The translations under genes were made by a program, and so were the position numbers. From positions 62,001 through 126,000 of the forward strand of contig JAFGRD010000019.1 in the NCBI GenBank assembly GCA_016935315.1: 64,000 nt of DNA, given 5' to 3'. Each line of letters starts with the position of its first letter. The first letter of the stretch is position 1. Below are positions 15,997 to 23,999 of this stretch, in pieces. Below the pieces are notes generated by a model, which was not told where the DNA came from, did no database searches, and saw nothing but the letters and a program-made list of their open reading frames with translations. The DNA comes from Pirellulales bacterium (GTDB lineage Bacteria; Planctomycetota; Planctomycetia; Pirellulales; Thermoguttaceae).

Positions 15997-16265
15997 TGTA
16001 TGGCAACTACTCATCCCGGGCGTTGCAGGAGATGAGTGTGCAGCGGACCAGCAAGGCCGTGGACCTGATCCGGCGGCTCGGCGGGGAGGTCGAGGCGATG
16101 TATGCCGCCTTGGGCCAGCACGATCTGGTATTCGTGCTGTCGATGCCGGGCATCGACGAGGCCGTCAAGGCATCGGTCGCCCTGACGAAGCTGACGGGCA
16201 TCGCCTTCAGCACCTCGCCTGCCGTCAGCGTGGAGCACTTCGACAAGCTGATGAGCGAAATCTGA
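15981..16265 (+). CDS. GYD domain protein
   Basis: This 94-aa protein fits the GYD domain family of small ferredoxin-like-fold proteins: MATFLMYGNYSSRALQEM at the start, then SKAVDLIRRLGGEVEAMY, GQHDLVFVLSMPG and VKASVALTKLTGI. The family has no firm biochemical role. The ATG lies inside the end of the methyltransferase gene, with AGGAG eight bases upstream, which supports coupled translation. Confidence 0.85.
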   Translation: MATFLMYGNYSSRALQEMSVQRTSKAVDLIRRLGGEVEAMYAALGQHDLVFVLSMPGIDEAVKASVALTKLTGIAFSTSPAVSVEHFDKLMSEI

Positions 16266-16533
16266 TCCGGATGGACCCGCGAAATCCGATTCGGACGACC
16301 TGCGCTCTCGCCCGATCGAGACGCGCCGGATCGACTTCTCGTCACCATGATCTCGGTTTGCTTCGGACGCTCGCGTAGCCGGCCGGGCAGGAGCGCGTGC
16401 CGTGTCGAGGCCAATTGCCCGTGCCGGGTGTCGATCCTCTCCATTCGCGGCGCATAGCATCCCGAGCAGGGAACGAGCGGGGGAAAGGCGTCCCGCCGCC
16501 CCACGGCAACCGCAACTCGCTCCGTGGCAATGG

Positions 16534-16561
16534 GTTAGAGCAATATGGTAGGGTTTATAAG
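16534..16561 (+). promoter_or_regulatory. Possible flagellin promoter
   Basis: TATAAG at 16556-16561 matches five of six bases of a sigma-70 -10 box. A weak -35 (GTTAGA, 16534-16539) lies 16 bases upstream. I find no good match to the sigma-28 or sigma-54 consensus. This is a guess based on position and composition. Confidence 0.28.
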
Positions 16562-16564
16562 GGT

Positions 16565-16608
16565 GGAGTATGCCCTTTCGGGCCCGGTCTTCTGCCACAA
16601 GATACTCC
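16565..16608 (+). promoter_or_regulatory. Nested inverted repeat in the flagellin 5' leader
   Basis: GGAGTAT (16565-16571) and ATACTCC (16602-16608) pair perfectly around a smaller hairpin, GCCC-TTTC-GGGC (16572-16583). The structure ends 15 bases before the flagellin ATG and so sits just upstream of the ribosome-entry region. It could regulate translation or be bound by a protein such as CsrA; the loops carry no clear GGA site. Confidence 0.5.
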
Positions 16609-16623
16609 AGACGAGGGCGAACG

Positions 16624-18021
16624 ATGCGCATCGGCAGCGGTCTTTCCGGAATCGATCTGACGGCCCAGCAGAACCTTTTGCAGGCGTTTACACAACTTAG
16701 TCAAAGCAGCGTGCGGCTGGCCACGATGCAACGGATCAACTCGGGGGCCGACGACCCGGCCGGGCTGATCGCCGCCGAGGAGCTTCGTGCCGAGATCACC
16801 GCCATCCGCGCGGCCAGCGACAACGCCGCCCGCGCCCGCGGAATGATCCGCGTGGCCGACTCGGCCATGAGCGAGGTGAGCGGCCTGTTGAACACGATCC
16901 GCGGCAACCTCGTCTCCGCGGCCGGCGGGGGATTGAGCGACGCGGAGACGGCCGCGCTGCAAATGGAAAACGACGCCGCCCTGGAGGCCATCAACCGCAT
17001 CGGCGGCTCCACCTCCTTCGGCAGTCAATCCTTATTGGACGGCAGCGCCGGCTTCCACGTCTCGGGAGTCAACGCGGCCCAGGTGACCGACATTCAAGTA
17101 TATGCCAACGCCGGCGGCGGGACACAAACGCCCAACATCGAGGTCACCCAGGCCGCCGAAGCGGCCACCCTGACCTTCAGCGACGCCGACGCGACTCTGG
17201 ACGCCGACGTGACGCTGGCGCTGACCGGCACCGAGGGGACCGTCACGCTGGAGTTCGCCGCCGGCACCACCTTCGACCAGGTTTCCGCGGCCGTGAACAC
17301 TTCCAGCGACAGTACCGGCGTGGCCGCTTCGGCCGCCGGCGGCGACCTGACGTTCTCCAGCACCGCCGTGGGCTCCGACGCCACGGTGAGCATCGAAGTA
17401 CTCGACGGCGCCTTCTACGCCGGCGACGCCTCGGCCGCCGGGACCGACGTGGTCGCCAGCGTCGACGGCGCGGAGTTCACCGGCCAAGGCAATCGGTTAG
17501 AGATCAGCACCGCCACGCTCCAGGCCGACATCGAGTTCGCCCAGGGGTTCACCGGCGAAGTCGATCCGATCACCATCTCGGGCGACGCCATGACGTTCGT
17601 CTTCTCGCCGCGGGTGGGCAACACGTCCACGCTGGCATTGCCCAACATCAGTACCTCGACCCTGGGCAGAGGGGCCGACCGGCTCGGCGATCTGGCCAGC
17701 GGCGGCTCGGCGAGCCTGGCCAGCGGCAACTTCGCCCAGGCGATGGACGTGCTCGACGCGGCCCGCGGCCAGGTGCTCGGCGCCCGCACGCGGGCCGGGG
17801 CCTTCGAACGGTACACCATCGAGGCGTCCGAGCGGGTGCTGGGCTCCATGGAGGTAAACCTCAGCAGCGCCTTCAGCCAGATTTTCGACACCGACGTGGC
17901 GGCGGAAACGTCCAACGCGATCCGCGCGCAGATCCTCGTGCAGGCCGCCACGTCGTCGGTGATGCTGGCCGGGCAAAGCCGCGGCATGATGGCCGGGCTG
18001 CTGCAAACCGCATTTGCCTGA
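16624..18021 (+). CDS. Flagellin
   Basis: This 465-aa protein has both conserved flagellin ends. N-terminal D0/D1 helices include LLQAFTQLSQSSVRLATMQR, RINSGADDPAGLIAAEELR and ARARGMIRVADSAMSEVSGL. The C-terminus has VEINLSSAF-like EVNLSSAFSQIFDTDVAAET and a last helix rich in Gln, Ala, Ser and Met ending LLQTAFA. The middle (about 140-320) is a Thr/Ala/Asp-rich variable region with a Flagellin_IN-like unit. It polymerises into the flagellar filament after export through the flagellar type III apparatus. It stands alone: no hook, FliD, FliS or chaperone genes are nearby. Start is the ATG at 16624 with GAGGG upstream. Confidence 0.9.
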   Translation: MRIGSGLSGIDLTAQQNLLQAFTQLSQSSVRLATMQRINSGADDPAGLIAAEELRAEITAIRAASDNAARARGMIRVADSAMSEVSGLLNTIRGNLVSAAGGGLSDAETAALQMENDAALEAINRIGGSTSFGSQSLLDGSAGFHVSGVNAAQVTDIQVYANAGGGTQTPNIEVTQAAEAATLTFSDADATLDADVTLALTGTEGTVTLEFAAGTTFDQVSAAVNTSSDSTGVAASAAGGDLTFSSTAVGSDATVSIEVLDGAFYAGDASAAGTDVVASVDGAEFTGQGNRLEISTATLQADIEFAQGFTGEVDPITISGDAMTFVFSPRVGNTSTLALPNISTSTLGRGADRLGDLASGGSASLASGNFAQAMDVLDAARGQVLGARTRAGAFERYTIEASERVLGSMEVNLSSAFSQIFDTDVAAETSNAIRAQILVQAATSSVMLAGQSRGMMAGLLQTAFA

Positions 18022-18069
18022 CGGTCGCCGACACGTGCACGCCCAGGCATGCGGTCCAACGATTGGCGC

Positions 18070-18087
18070 TGACGGCTCGCACCGTCA
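18070..18087. terminator. Hairpin between convergent flagellin and DUF5010-like genes
   Basis: TGACGG and CCGTCA form a six-bp stem around a CTCGCA loop, overlapping the stop codon of the minus-strand gene and 49 bases past the flagellin stop. There is no clear T-tract on either strand, so termination activity is only suggested by position. Confidence 0.35.
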
Positions 18088-19620
18088 CTTCTCGGCCCGC
18101 CGGATCGACACGTGGCCGACGACCAGATCGGCGTTGCTGCAAGCCAACCGGAAATCGCAGCCGTTGGCGCGGCCGGCGAACCGGGCATGGGGCACGACGA
18201 AACGGGCTTCCTTCCAGGTCTTGCTGCCCTGGATCGGTTGCACCGGACCCTCGCGAAACTGCTGCCCGACGCCCGACAGCTCCGGATCGCTGGAATCGTA
18301 TTGCAGCCGAAAGCCGTCGGGGCCGTCGTCGAAATAGCCAACCGTCACCTCGACCGGTTCGTCCCCGTCGTAGAGGAACGCGTAATCGACGTCGAAGTAC
18401 AGATAGCGGGTGACCGGCGAATGGCGATTCTCCTTGGTGCTCCAAGCCTGGCGCCCCGCCACCGTGCCGTCGACCACCGGCCCGTCGCCGTCGGGCAACG
18501 GCACCAGCTTCAGCCCTTCCGACTTCTCCGGCGAGGCGGCAACTTGCTCGAGCCGGGGCATGCCCTCGGCCGGATCGATCCGCCGCCGGTCGTGAAACTT
18601 CCGGGCGTAGCGGCGGGTCAGCTCGATGTACTTCCGGCCGTATTCGACCGTTTCGCAGATGTCCGTGCCTTCGTGCAGCTCGTTCCAGGTCTCCAGGTGC
18701 AGCAGCCAGGGCCGCCGCGCGGGGTCCATGGCCAGCAGCCGTGTCCAGCCGAACTGGTAGAACCGGCCGTCGTCGCGGGGGCGGACCAGCGGCGCCCGCC
18801 CGGGAACCGCCGAATGGTCGTAGCCGGGCCCGATCGCCGCCGTGTCGTGTATCTGCGGGGCGATCGCACCGCCCCACTGATACTCGCTGTCGGCCTCACC
18901 CGGCCAGTCGCGCATCTTCACCACGTAGAGATCCGTCCCGAAATCGTCGCGAAACATCCGTCGCACGGCCGGAATCAGCTCCGCGTCCACCTGCTTGGCG
19001 AAATGGGCCGAGTAGAGCAACACCAGCGGCTTGCCGTCGATGCACGCCCGGTGCCGGGCCGGAATCAGCGAGAAGAAGTTGCGGATCGTGCCGTAGAACC
19101 ACAACCGGCCCGCCGGCGTGGTCAGATCGACGCGGTAGTTGCGGCTGTTGTATTGCAGCGTGCTCGTGTCGTAGAACATGCCCAGCCGCGGAGCCTGCTT
19201 GCCCTGGCGCAGCAGCCGCTCCCGGGCGGCAACCATCGGCGGCAGCCCCTCGTCGCTCCACGTCTTCTCCACGTAGGGCACGCCCCAATACACGGGCAAG
19301 GCCACGTCGATGCCCGCGGCCGCCATGTCGGCCAGTTGTTGGGCGTGCCAGTCGGCGTTGTTGTAGCTGAAGCCGTCCAGCGTCGGCGGGTGGTCGGTCA
19401 GGGCGTCGGTTCCGTCGGGGTCGACGACGTGGAACTTCGTCTCCGCGTCGTACCAGTAGAAGTACGACGTGGCCACCAATGGCGCGCCGGCCGCAAACGT
19501 CGGTGCGTCGGCCCCAGCCCGCTCCAGTGCTCCCGGCGGCGGGGAAAGCTGGAAGTCGGCAGGCAGATCCGCGCCGAACGTGGCGCACAGAAGCATCGCG
19601 AAAAGGTGAGTCGTCGCCAT
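18085..19620 (-). CDS. Secreted DUF5010-like (glycoside hydrolase-like) protein
   Basis: This 511-aa protein starts with a short signal peptide (MATTHLFAMLLCATFGADL). The body resembles DUF5010/GH99-like TIM-barrel proteins: SYFYWYDAETKFH near residue 52, a Asp-rich entry segment, ADMAAAGIDVALPVYWGVPY, LGMFYDTSTLQYN, KPLVLLYSAHFAKQV and LHLETWNELHEGTDI. The last contains the E-x-x-N-E-x-x-E cluster expected at the end of a strand in such barrels. The C-terminal 130 residues form a beta-sandwich-like domain (VTVGYFDDGPDGFRLQYDSS). It probably acts on polysaccharide outside the cytoplasm, but the substrate cannot be named. The gene is convergent with flagellin. Confidence 0.78.
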   Translation of the reverse strand: MATTHLFAMLLCATFGADLPADFQLSPPPGALERAGADAPTFAAGAPLVATSYFYWYDAETKFHVVDPDGTDALTDHPPTLDGFSYNNADWHAQQLADMAAAGIDVALPVYWGVPYVEKTWSDEGLPPMVAARERLLRQGKQAPRLGMFYDTSTLQYNSRNYRVDLTTPAGRLWFYGTIRNFFSLIPARHRACIDGKPLVLLYSAHFAKQVDAELIPAVRRMFRDDFGTDLYVVKMRDWPGEADSEYQWGGAIAPQIHDTAAIGPGYDHSAVPGRAPLVRPRDDGRFYQFGWTRLLAMDPARRPWLLHLETWNELHEGTDICETVEYGRKYIELTRRYARKFHDRRRIDPAEGMPRLEQVAASPEKSEGLKLVPLPDGDGPVVDGTVAGRQAWSTKENRHSPVTRYLYFDVDYAFLYDGDEPVEVTVGYFDDGPDGFRLQYDSSDPELSGVGQQFREGPVQPIQGSKTWKEARFVVPHARFAGRANGCDFRLACSNADLVVGHVSIRRAEK

Positions 19621-19852
19621 GGCGGGCTCCTCGGGTCGGCGTGATACGGGGTGGGGTCCGGACGGGACTCGCCATGGTGCGGGAGTCCGATCCCAGTCAC
19701 GATTCTAGTCCCACCGCGTGCCGCCTGCAACTCGGCAGATCATGGCGCCTCGCGCGTCAGGCGAGTCCCCATTGCTGGAGATTCACCGGCGTCACGTTCG
19801 CCGCGCGGCCACGGCAATCAGACCCAGAAAACCGGAGGCCAAACCGCGATGA

Positions 19853-20599
19853 TCAGCCTGCATCAACGCCGAAATCCTCCACCTCCGTGCGCAAGACCTC
19901 GCGTTTCCAGCCCTCTTCGTGGACCGGCCAGCCTCGAACCGCCCGGGTGCCTTCGGTGGCGTCTTGCGGGCGATTGCGGCGGTGGACCGTTTCCCAGCAT
20001 TGCCGTTCGACCGGCGAAAGCGACGGGGCACGGCCGGGAAGGTTGCTGCGGCGGAAATAGAGCCGCCCATGGTCGAAGATCGTGATGATCACCGGTGGGC
20101 GGCACTCGAGCATTCGCCGGGCGATCAGTTCGTGGCTGGCCGTGGCGTAGCGGGCCTTGAGCGTCAGCAGGTCCCAGCCGCACCGGCAAGCGTCGGGCTC
20201 GAACCACGCGCCGGGCAGCAGCAGACGACCGGCCAGATGATTGGCGACCAACTCCCGGGCGTTGCCCGCCGCCGTGCACGGATCGGCCCCCAACCGGGCG
20301 AAGACGCGATGGGCTACGTGCTCGCCGATCTCGTGGGCGACGGCCCAGTGCTTGCGTTCCGGACGCGGTTCGGGCCGCAGCAGGATGGTCGCCCGAGGAC
20401 ACGGCGATCGGTAGCCTTTCAGCCGTACGTACCGCGCCCGGCCGTGCTGACAATCGTCCAGCGCCACGGCGATTCCCAACGCCGCCGCCACCCCAAACGC
20501 ATCGACCGGCGGCCGGTCGACACCCGCCTCGTCGAGGACCTCCATGGCGACGGCGTCCAGCGAGGTGGCGATTTCTTCCGGAGCCAGTTCGGGGAGCAT
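19853..20599 (-). CDS. ImmA/IrrE-type zinc metallopeptidase
   Basis: This 248-aa protein carries the zinc-peptidase motif HEIGEH (residues 89-94) followed by ELVANHLAGRLLLP, which corresponds to the second conserved block of ImmA/IrrE peptidases (ExxANxFAxxLLxP). The N-terminal half has the usual PPVDAFGVAAALGI helix. Well-studied members cleave HTH repressors to derepress mobile elements or stress genes. Here there is no HTH domain in the protein and no HTH repressor gene next to it. The C-terminal 70 residues (CPPV-like RPPVIITIFDHGRLYFRRSN) are longer than in minimal members. A sigma-70-like promoter lies 92-119 bases upstream. Confidence 0.82.
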   Translation of the reverse strand: MLPELAPEEIATSLDAVAMEVLDEAGVDRPPVDAFGVAAALGIAVALDDCQHGRARYVRLKGYRSPCPRATILLRPEPRPERKHWAVAHEIGEHVAHRVFARLGADPCTAAGNARELVANHLAGRLLLPGAWFEPDACRCGWDLLTLKARYATASHELIARRMLECRPPVIITIFDHGRLYFRRSNLPGRAPSLSPVERQCWETVHRRNRPQDATEGTRAVRGWPVHEEGWKREVLRTEVEDFGVDAG

Positions 20600-20690
20600 G
20601 GGGTTGATGCGCCGTGGGAGGACGGGAACGAATCGAGTCGGCAGCCCGGCGGCAAGGCCGACGCAGGACTCAGAGTGTGTACTTTCGTAT

Positions 20691-20718
20691 AGTATACCGT
20701 CGGCTGCAAGCAGTGCAA
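20691..20718 (-). promoter_or_regulatory. Probable sigma-70 promoter of the metallopeptidase gene
   Basis: On the minus strand TTGCAC (20718-20713) and TATACT (20696-20691) are separated by 16 bases, a good sigma-70 match in an otherwise GC-rich region. The -10 overlaps a perfect 11-bp palindrome GTATAGTATAC (20687-20697), which could also be an operator. Confidence 0.5.
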
Positions 20719-20824
20719 GCGGTCGAATTGGGCCACTTACGATCGGGGCCGAAATGGGGTAGGGTTCGTTGAGGCGATCGCCTCGATCCCACCGCCGCCC
20801 CCCCGTTTAGAGAAACCACCGATC

Positions 20825-22189
20825 GTGTCGCAAAACGCCGTGGAACCCCGGTACCGAGGAACCTACGCCCTGGTCAGCCTGGGTTGCCCCAAAAACCTGG
20901 TCGACAGCGAGCGGATGGCCGGGCTGTTGCGGCTGGAGGGATTTCGACTGGTCCGGGAGCCGGCCGGGGCCGATTTCGTGGTCGTCAACACGTGCGGGTT
21001 CATCGACGACGCCCGGACCGAGTCGGTAGACGTGATCCGCGAGATGCTCGACCTGAAGCAAGAGGGGTCCGTTCGGGGGGTGATCGTAGCCGGATGCCTG
21101 GTGGAGCGGGACCGCGAGGCCCTGCTGGAAGCCTGTCCGGGGATCGACCAGTTGGTGGGCGTCTTCGCGCGGGACGAGATCGTCGCGGCGGCCGAGCGAC
21201 TGCTCGGCGGCCTGGTCGAGCAGCGGACGGTTTTCCGGCCGGCACCCAGCCGACCATTGCCCGACACGGACCGGCTGCGAATCACGCCGCGGCATCTGGC
21301 GTTTCTGAAGATCTCCGAGGGCTGTAACCGCGCGTGCAGCTTCTGCACGATCCCTCAGATCAGGGGGCCTTATGCAAGCAAGACCATCGACCAGGTGGTG
21401 GCCGAGGCCGAGCAGTTGGCCGCCGACGGGGCCCGCGAGCTGGTGGTGATCGCGCAGGACACAAGTTTCTACGGCATAGACCTTTACGGCGAGCCCCGTC
21501 TGGCCGACCTACTTGTCCGGCTCGAACAGATCGACCGGCTGACATGGATCCGCCTGATGTACCTCTACCCGATGCACATCACCGACGAGTTGATCGAGGT
21601 GGTGGCCTCCGGCGGCAAGGTGCTGCCGTATCTCGATTTGCCGCTGCAGCACATCAACGATACGGTGCTGCGGCGGATGCAGCGCCGGGTCAACCGCAAA
21701 CAGACCGAGCGGCTGTTGGATCGGCTGCGGGAGCGGATCGACCGCCTGGTGCTGCGGACCACGCTGATCGCCGGATTCCCCGGCGAAACCGAGGAGCAGT
21801 TCGAAGAGTTGCTGGCGCTGGTCCGGCGGCAACGGTTCGAGCGGCTGGGCGTGTTCGCCTATCGCGACGAGCCCGGCACCCCTGCTTTCGAGCTAGACGG
21901 CAAGGTTCCCGAGAAGATCGTCCAAGCCCGCCGCAACCGGCTTCTGGCCGCACAGCAGGAAATCGCGTTTGCCTTCAACGCCGCCCAGGTCGGCCGGCGG
22001 CTGAATGTGCTTCTCGATGGTGCCGTCGCCGGGCAGAACGACGCCTACATTGGTCGCAGCTACGCGGATGCCCCGGAGGTGGACGGCATAGTCTATGTAA
22101 CCGGCAGAGATTTGGCGCCCGGGCAGATAGTGGCCTGTGAAGTTGTCGCTGTCGAGGGTTATGATCTAATAGGGGCCGCGGTGACGTGA
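20825..22189 (+). CDS. rimO: Ribosomal protein S12 methylthiotransferase RimO
   Basis: This 454-aa enzyme beta-methylthiolates the conserved aspartate of ribosomal protein S12. The N-terminal MTTase domain has its three cluster cysteines at C21 (SLGCPKN), C57 (NTCGFI) and C91 (AGCLVER). The radical SAM site CNRACSFC supplies C167, C171 and C174, followed by IPQIRG. DTSFYGIDLYG and the IRLMYLYPMHI segment distinguish RimO from MiaB. A TRAM domain occupies the last 65 residues or so (GRRLNVLLDGAVAG). The start is a GTG with only weak ribosome-binding sequence upstream. The gene is followed 41 bp later by pgsA, probably in one transcript. Confidence 0.96.
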   Translation: MSQNAVEPRYRGTYALVSLGCPKNLVDSERMAGLLRLEGFRLVREPAGADFVVVNTCGFIDDARTESVDVIREMLDLKQEGSVRGVIVAGCLVERDREALLEACPGIDQLVGVFARDEIVAAAERLLGGLVEQRTVFRPAPSRPLPDTDRLRITPRHLAFLKISEGCNRACSFCTIPQIRGPYASKTIDQVVAEAEQLAADGARELVVIAQDTSFYGIDLYGEPRLADLLVRLEQIDRLTWIRLMYLYPMHITDELIEVVASGGKVLPYLDLPLQHINDTVLRRMQRRVNRKQTERLLDRLRERIDRLVLRTTLIAGFPGETEEQFEELLALVRRQRFERLGVFAYRDEPGTPAFELDGKVPEKIVQARRNRLLAAQQEIAFAFNAAQVGRRLNVLLDGAVAGQNDAYIGRSYADAPEVDGIVYVTGRDLAPGQIVACEVVAVEGYDLIGAAVT

Positions 22190-22230
22190 CTCTGCGGACC
22201 GCGAGCTGTGGCGCAGCACCAGGAGCCGAC

Positions 22231-22866
22231 ATGGCAGCCAACACCCAGGAAACGCGGCGCGGGCGGACGTCCGTCTTCAACCTCCCCAATCAGTTGACGA
22301 CCTTGCGCCTGCTGCTGTCGGTCGCCCTGTTCGCCCTGATCCACTTCGATTTTTACCTGACGAGCCTGGCGCTGTTTATCATCGCCGCGGGCACGGACTG
22401 GCTCGACGGCTATTTCGCGCGGAAGTACAACCAGGTCACTCGGTTGGGGCGGATCCTCGATCCGTTCGCCGACAAGGTGATCGTCTGCGGCACGTTCATT
22501 TTTCTGGCGGCGGCGCCGGCGATGCACTCCGATCGGTTCGGCGTGAAGGCCTGGATGGTCGTGGTGATCGTGGGTCGCGAGCTGCTGGTGACGGCGCTGC
22601 GGAGCTTCATCGAGCAGCGCGGCTCCGACTTCTCGGCCAAGATGGCCGGTAAGCTGAAAATGCTGCTGCAATGCGTGGCCGCCGGCGTGGGCCTGTTCTA
22701 TCTCCATTACCCCACCGCCCTCGACGTCGAACAGGGTCGATTCGTGGTAGACGCCCCGCCGTGGTGCGACTGGCTGTTGCTCGTGTCGGTCTGGTCGGCG
22801 GTGGTACTGACGGTTTATTCGGGCGTGGGCTACGTGGTGGCGGCGGTGAAGCTATTGCGGGCGTAG
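22231..22866 (+). CDS. pgsA: CDP-diacylglycerol-glycerol-3-phosphate 3-phosphatidyltransferase
   Basis: This 211-aa membrane enzyme makes phosphatidylglycerol phosphate from CDP-diacylglycerol and glycerol 3-phosphate. The CDP-alcohol phosphatidyltransferase motif is intact: D56, D59-G60, A63-R64, G73, D77 and D81 (DWLDGYFAR then LGRILDPFADK). N-terminal FNLPNQLTTLRLLLS is typical of PgsA. Four to five hydrophobic segments follow. The ATG at 22231 has AGGAG five bases upstream. The long insertion between the last two helices (DVEQGRFVVDAPPW) is a little unusual. Confidence 0.93.
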   Translation: MAANTQETRRGRTSVFNLPNQLTTLRLLLSVALFALIHFDFYLTSLALFIIAAGTDWLDGYFARKYNQVTRLGRILDPFADKVIVCGTFIFLAAAPAMHSDRFGVKAWMVVVIVGRELLVTALRSFIEQRGSDFSAKMAGKLKMLLQCVAAGVGLFYLHYPTALDVEQGRFVVDAPPWCDWLLLVSVWSAVVLTVYSGVGYVVAAVKLLRA

Positions 22867-22898
22867 CTGCTTCGTGGAGTTGGGCGTCTCGACCCACC

Positions 22899-23861
22899 GT
22901 GGATCATCTCGGGCCAAACGTGAAGCAACCTGTTCCAGAAGCTGTTCCTCTCTGGCTTCTCTCGGTAGCGGCCGTGGCCGTTTGGCTTTTCCTGGCGGCG
23001 TGGTCGACGATCCTGGTCCACTGGCGGCGCGGAGAGCCGGTGCTGGAGTACCAGCCGCGGCGCCCCGTGCCGTGGAGGGCGTTGGATCTGGTGATGGTCT
23101 TCGGGGTCTACGTGATCGCCGTGGCAGGCATCGAGCTGCTGATCATTGCTGTGCTCGGCGGCACGCCGCTGATCGAGCCGCCGAGGATTCAGCCTGCCGA
23201 AAGCCCCAACGCGGCCCACATCGTCGCCCGGCTCCTGAACCAGGGCAACGCGATCGTCCTGCTGGTTTGCGGCCTGTCGGCGGTCGTGGTGGCTCCGGTG
23301 GCCGAGGAGTTTTTCTTCCGCGTGCTGTTACAGGGCTGGTTGGAAGCCGGGCAAAGGCGATTGAGACCCGCCATGCCCACCTTGCGACGCTGGGTGCCGG
23401 GCGCCTCGGGCCCGATCGTGCTCACCGCACTGCTGTTCGCCCGAATTCACTTCCGCGTCGATACGCCGATGATGAACATCCACTACCTGACGCTCCTGCT
23501 GGCGGGCAACGCGGCGGCCAATGTGCTGGTGATGTTGGCGACGGTTTGTTTGCTGCGGATGCGCGCGGGTGCGACGGCCGTCGACTTCGGCTGGGTGCCC
23601 GGGAAGTTCTTCGGCGACGTCGGGCTGGGGTTGGCCGCGTTTGCCGCGGTGGCCGCTCCGGTCTATGCGATGATGATCACATTGACGGCGCTGATGCCGA
23701 AATGCATCGCCCCCGATCCGCTGGTGCTGTTTCCCTTCGCGCTGGTGCTGGGAACTCTCTACTGGCGGACCCATCGCATCGTGCCGGCCATCGTGCTGCA
23801 CATGGCACTGAACGCGACGAGCCTGGCGGTTGCCCTGGCTTGGATCGCATTGCAGAAGTAG
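22899..23861 (+). CDS. CPBP family intramembrane metalloprotease
   Basis: This protein of about 320 aa belongs to the CAAX protease/bacteriocin-processing family. Motif 1, EEFFFR, is at residues 136-141; motif 2 is the histidine in LLFARIHF (about 184); motif 3 is HMALNAT near the C-terminus. Seven or so hydrophobic segments surround them. Family members cleave membrane substrates or modify prenylated proteins; the substrate here is unknown. No ATG fits: GTG codons at 22899 and 22920 are in frame, and I chose the first. It lies 32 bp after pgsA. Confidence 0.87.
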   Translation: MDHLGPNVKQPVPEAVPLWLLSVAAVAVWLFLAAWSTILVHWRRGEPVLEYQPRRPVPWRALDLVMVFGVYVIAVAGIELLIIAVLGGTPLIEPPRIQPAESPNAAHIVARLLNQGNAIVLLVCGLSAVVVAPVAEEFFFRVLLQGWLEAGQRRLRPAMPTLRRWVPGASGPIVLTALLFARIHFRVDTPMMNIHYLTLLLAGNAAANVLVMLATVCLLRMRAGATAVDFGWVPGKFFGDVGLGLAAFAAVAAPVYAMMITLTALMPKCIAPDPLVLFPFALVLGTLYWRTHRIVPAIVLHMALNATSLAVALAWIALQK

Positions 23862-23947
23862 GCTGCTTTGGGCGTGGCCTCGCGCAACTCCGGCAGGCCG
23901 TCTGGACCCTTTTCACCGATCGCACACGGCCCTATAATCACGTCACA

Positions 23948-23970
23948 CTTCGGCTAAATGGTAGCTGAAG
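23948..23970. repeat. 23-bp hairpin repeat, copy 1
   Basis: CTTCGGCTAAATGGTAGCTG plus AAG forms an imperfect hairpin. Its reverse complement matches the copy at 50731-50753 at 21 of 23 positions, and the flanks also match (GTxACA before the stem). It lies 30 bases before the ATG of the oxidoreductase gene. Confidence 0.6.
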
Positions 23971-23999
23971 TCACAAACGTCTCGAGCAGGAGATCTCCC

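Larger units (their letters stand above)
16266..16623. other. Leader and promoter region of the flagellin gene
   Basis: No convincing gene is present in these 358 bases. The part nearest the flagellin gene holds a possible -10 element and an inverted repeat, listed separately. The rest, 16266-16520, shows nothing I can interpret. Confidence 0.5.
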
